From NCBI RefSeq assembly GCF_000961095.1, contig NZ_CP011058.1:4976001-5040000 (forward strand): 64,000 bases of DNA, written 5' to 3'. The notes beneath the pieces are model-generated. The model saw only the letters and a list, made by a program, of their open reading frames with translations. It searched no databases and had not been told where the DNA came from. The position numbers and the translations under genes are program-made. How positions within the stretch are numbered: position 1 is the stretch's first letter; the number at the start of each line of letters is the position of its first letter. Positions 62,706 through 64,000 of the stretch are shown here, piece by piece. This stretch comes from Paenibacillus beijingensis. GTDB lineage: Bacteria > Bacillota > Bacilli > Paenibacillales > Paenibacillaceae.

Positions 62706-63605
62706 TTACTTATGCACGACAGGGATCCAGACTTCGCAATAGCTATTCCCACTCTCTGCAATTCCATACATTTCGAATTGGGGTCCGGATAACGCTTCAT
62801 AAGAGGACATTGGGAACCACTCGGTATAGATGCGTTTCCATAAGTTCTGAATTTGGGAAACAGTCTGGTCCCGAGTGTACTCTTCTGTTGTGAATACAGC
62901 CCATGTTAACGCAGGGATCTGTGCAACCGTATAATCTTCTTTATCTACTAGGCCGGAGTCAGGCATGAATCCGCAAATCATATACGGAAAGCGGCCCGCA
63001 TCTGCTTCACGATAGCACATAACGGCATTCACCGGCATAATTCCCCTGTTGGATTCGTTCCATACCTTATCTGATGCTTGCCCGATACGATCGACGGTGC
63101 CGTCGCTCAAAAGTCTTTGCCACATCTGCGGTATACCCTTCAGATTCTCCCCATTCTCCATAGTGAAAAGTTCCTCCACCCCGAAGACGGTAAAAGCTTC
63201 CTTTTCGATAATTTTGTAGTTCATCTCTTCTGCTCCTCTGATCGTAATGTGAAAAGATAGCCGGGGATAAGACTTCAGGCTAATTCCTTTCTGGCGCGAC
63301 AAAGTGGGGGTGACCCCATGCATTTTCTGAAATGCACGGGTGAATGCTTCCGGGGATTCGTATCCGTACTTCAACCCCAGATCAATAACCTTAATTTCGC
63401 TCTGCTGCAGCTCGAAGGCTGCGAGTGTCAACCGTCTTCGCCGGATATATTCGGATAATGGGATATCCGTCATGAATGAGAACATCCTTTGAAAATGGTA
63501 GACGGAGCAGCAAGCAATTCTTGCTGCAGTGTTGAAGTCGATCTCACCCGCCAGGTTATCCTCGATATACTCGAGGGCGCCGTTCATTCGTTTCAGCCAA
63601 TCCAT
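62706..63605 (-). CDS. AraC-family regulator with GyrI-like ligand domain
   Basis: 299 residues from MDWLKRMNGALEYIEDNLAG. N-terminal AraC double helix-turn-helix (TAARIACCSVYHFQRMFSFMTDIPLSEYI, VIDLGLKYGYESPEAFTRAFQKMHGVTPTLSR) and a C-terminal GyrI-like/effector-binding domain (about 130-299). Rob/SoxS-type regulators with this layout respond to small hydrophobic compounds. An AAAGGAGG site lies 13 bases before the ATG. Neighbours an epoxide hydrolase copy, a plausible target. Confidence 0.88.
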   Translation of the reverse strand: MDWLKRMNGALEYIEDNLAGEIDFNTAARIACCSVYHFQRMFSFMTDIPLSEYIRRRRLTLAAFELQQSEIKVIDLGLKYGYESPEAFTRAFQKMHGVTPTLSRQKGISLKSYPRLSFHITIRGAEEMNYKIIEKEAFTVFGVEELFTMENGENLKGIPQMWQRLLSDGTVDRIGQASDKVWNESNRGIMPVNAVMCYREADAGRFPYMICGFMPDSGLVDKEDYTVAQIPALTWAVFTTEEYTRDQTVSQIQNLWKRIYTEWFPMSSYEALSGPQFEMYGIAESGNSYCEVWIPVVHK

Positions 63606-63721
63606 CCCGTTATATCGGCCTCCTTTTTCTACTCTGATCATAGAGCTTTCTTTTCATGAAGGCCTGGCAATTCATGCACCAATCTGCAAGGGTCACGGGC
63701 AACGAAATAATTTCTAAGCAC

Positions 63722-64000
63722 TCACCGGCGTCCACGAAAAGTGCGGCGCAAGTCCTCAACCCATTTGTCCGGGATTTCCCATGGGATGAAGTGTCCGCCA
63801 TGTTCATGGGCTGTGATGTTGACATGGTTATACCAAGGAGCGCGATCGCTGTCGAGAAAATGCTGTACGCGATTTTCGGTCGTGATACCCGGCGGATTTT
63901 CGTAACCCACGAAGGTTATTTCCGTTGGTGCCTCAATGACTGGCAATCGATTATGTGCAGGTGTCCATGGATAGCGGTTATTGTTCACATAGACGCGCAT
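63722..64000 (-). CDS. Epoxide hydrolase family protein, second copy (partial)
   Basis: The C-terminal 92 residues are visible; the rest lies beyond 64000. Nearly the same as the end of the protein at 6768-7994 (about 80 of 92 identical by eye), including the catalytic His in AHEHGGHFIPWE and the RTFRGRR terminus. Strand is opposite to the first copy, 56 kb away. An AraC/GyrI-type gene lies downstream. Confidence 0.88.
   Translation of the reverse strand: MRVYVNNNRYPWTPAHNRLPVIEAPTEITFVGYENPPGITTENRVQHFLDSDRAPWYNHVNITAHEHGGHFIPWEIPDKWVEDLRRTFRGRR

Noticed and set aside
1..64000. CRISPR arrays, rRNA or tRNA genes, riboswitches
   Set aside because: I looked for regularly spaced repeats, cloverleaf-type sequences and conserved riboswitch cores between genes and saw none that I could support.

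Overview
The window looks like a chromosomal segment of a Paenibacillus-type bacterium (Bacillales, Paenibacillaceae). Signs are strong AGGAGG-type ribosome sites, frequent TTG and GTG starts, LplABC/YtcQ-type sugar transporters paired with membrane-anchored AraC regulators, NarL-type two-component pairs, CsoR-controlled copper genes, and lipoprotein signals. This assignment is an inference from gene content. Only protein-coding genes, remnants and repeats were found; no rRNA, tRNA or CRISPR array was seen.

Layout. 1-5.4 kb: a methyltransferase-like start, an APH-fold kinase, small lipoproteins (including YdhK/DUF1541 and an F510_1955-type BNR protein, both typical of copper islands) and an NlpC/P60 hydrolase. 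5.6-11.6 kb: a debris zone with IS110, Tn3 and IS605-type TnpB remnants, a frameshifted NlpC/P60 gene, a truncated nuclease, a nitrite-reductase fragment, and an intact MarR plus epoxide hydrolase pair. 11.6-14.9 kb: copper efflux, copA-copZ and csoR, with three CsoR-type operators. 15-19.6 kb: a nucleotidyltransferase, two small membrane proteins and a NarL-type two-component system.

20-34.7 kb: a coherent, more GC-rich carbohydrate locus. On the minus strand lie an AraC sensor-regulator, two ABC permeases, a solute-binding lipoprotein, a second AraC sensor-regulator, a second binding lipoprotein and a cytoplasmic GH36-like glycosidase. Divergent from them is a large secreted enzyme with a helical N-terminal region and a C-terminal LamG-like domain. 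The likely logic is extracellular cleavage of a glycan, import of the products (the ATPase is encoded elsewhere) and intracellular hydrolysis. The substrate is unknown. This is the best candidate for an undescribed system here.

34.7-48 kb: a DndC-like remnant, a DUF1259 protein, an Old Yellow Enzyme next to an ArsR regulator, a DMT exporter divergent from a LysR regulator, a short UvrA paralogue, an ArsR/SRPBCC pair whose second gene carries an internal TGA, a zinc alcohol dehydrogenase, a GH13 remnant, a LacI regulator and mqo. 48-64 kb: lipoproteins, a possible beta/gamma-crystallin-like protein, DUF817, aldo/keto reductase with AraC, glyoxalase, acyltransferase, a helveticin-J-like secreted protein, a cupin, an internally deleted ABC-F gene behind an attenuator-like hairpin, a second NarL-type two-component system, and an AraC/GyrI regulator. 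A second epoxide hydrolase copy runs off the right edge.

Two short interspersed hairpin families occur between genes. One is a MITE-like element near 39.9, 48.8 and 55.7 kb. The other is a terminator-like repeat at 43.6 and 51.4 kb. At least a dozen pseudogenes show active gene turnover outside the carbohydrate and copper blocks.
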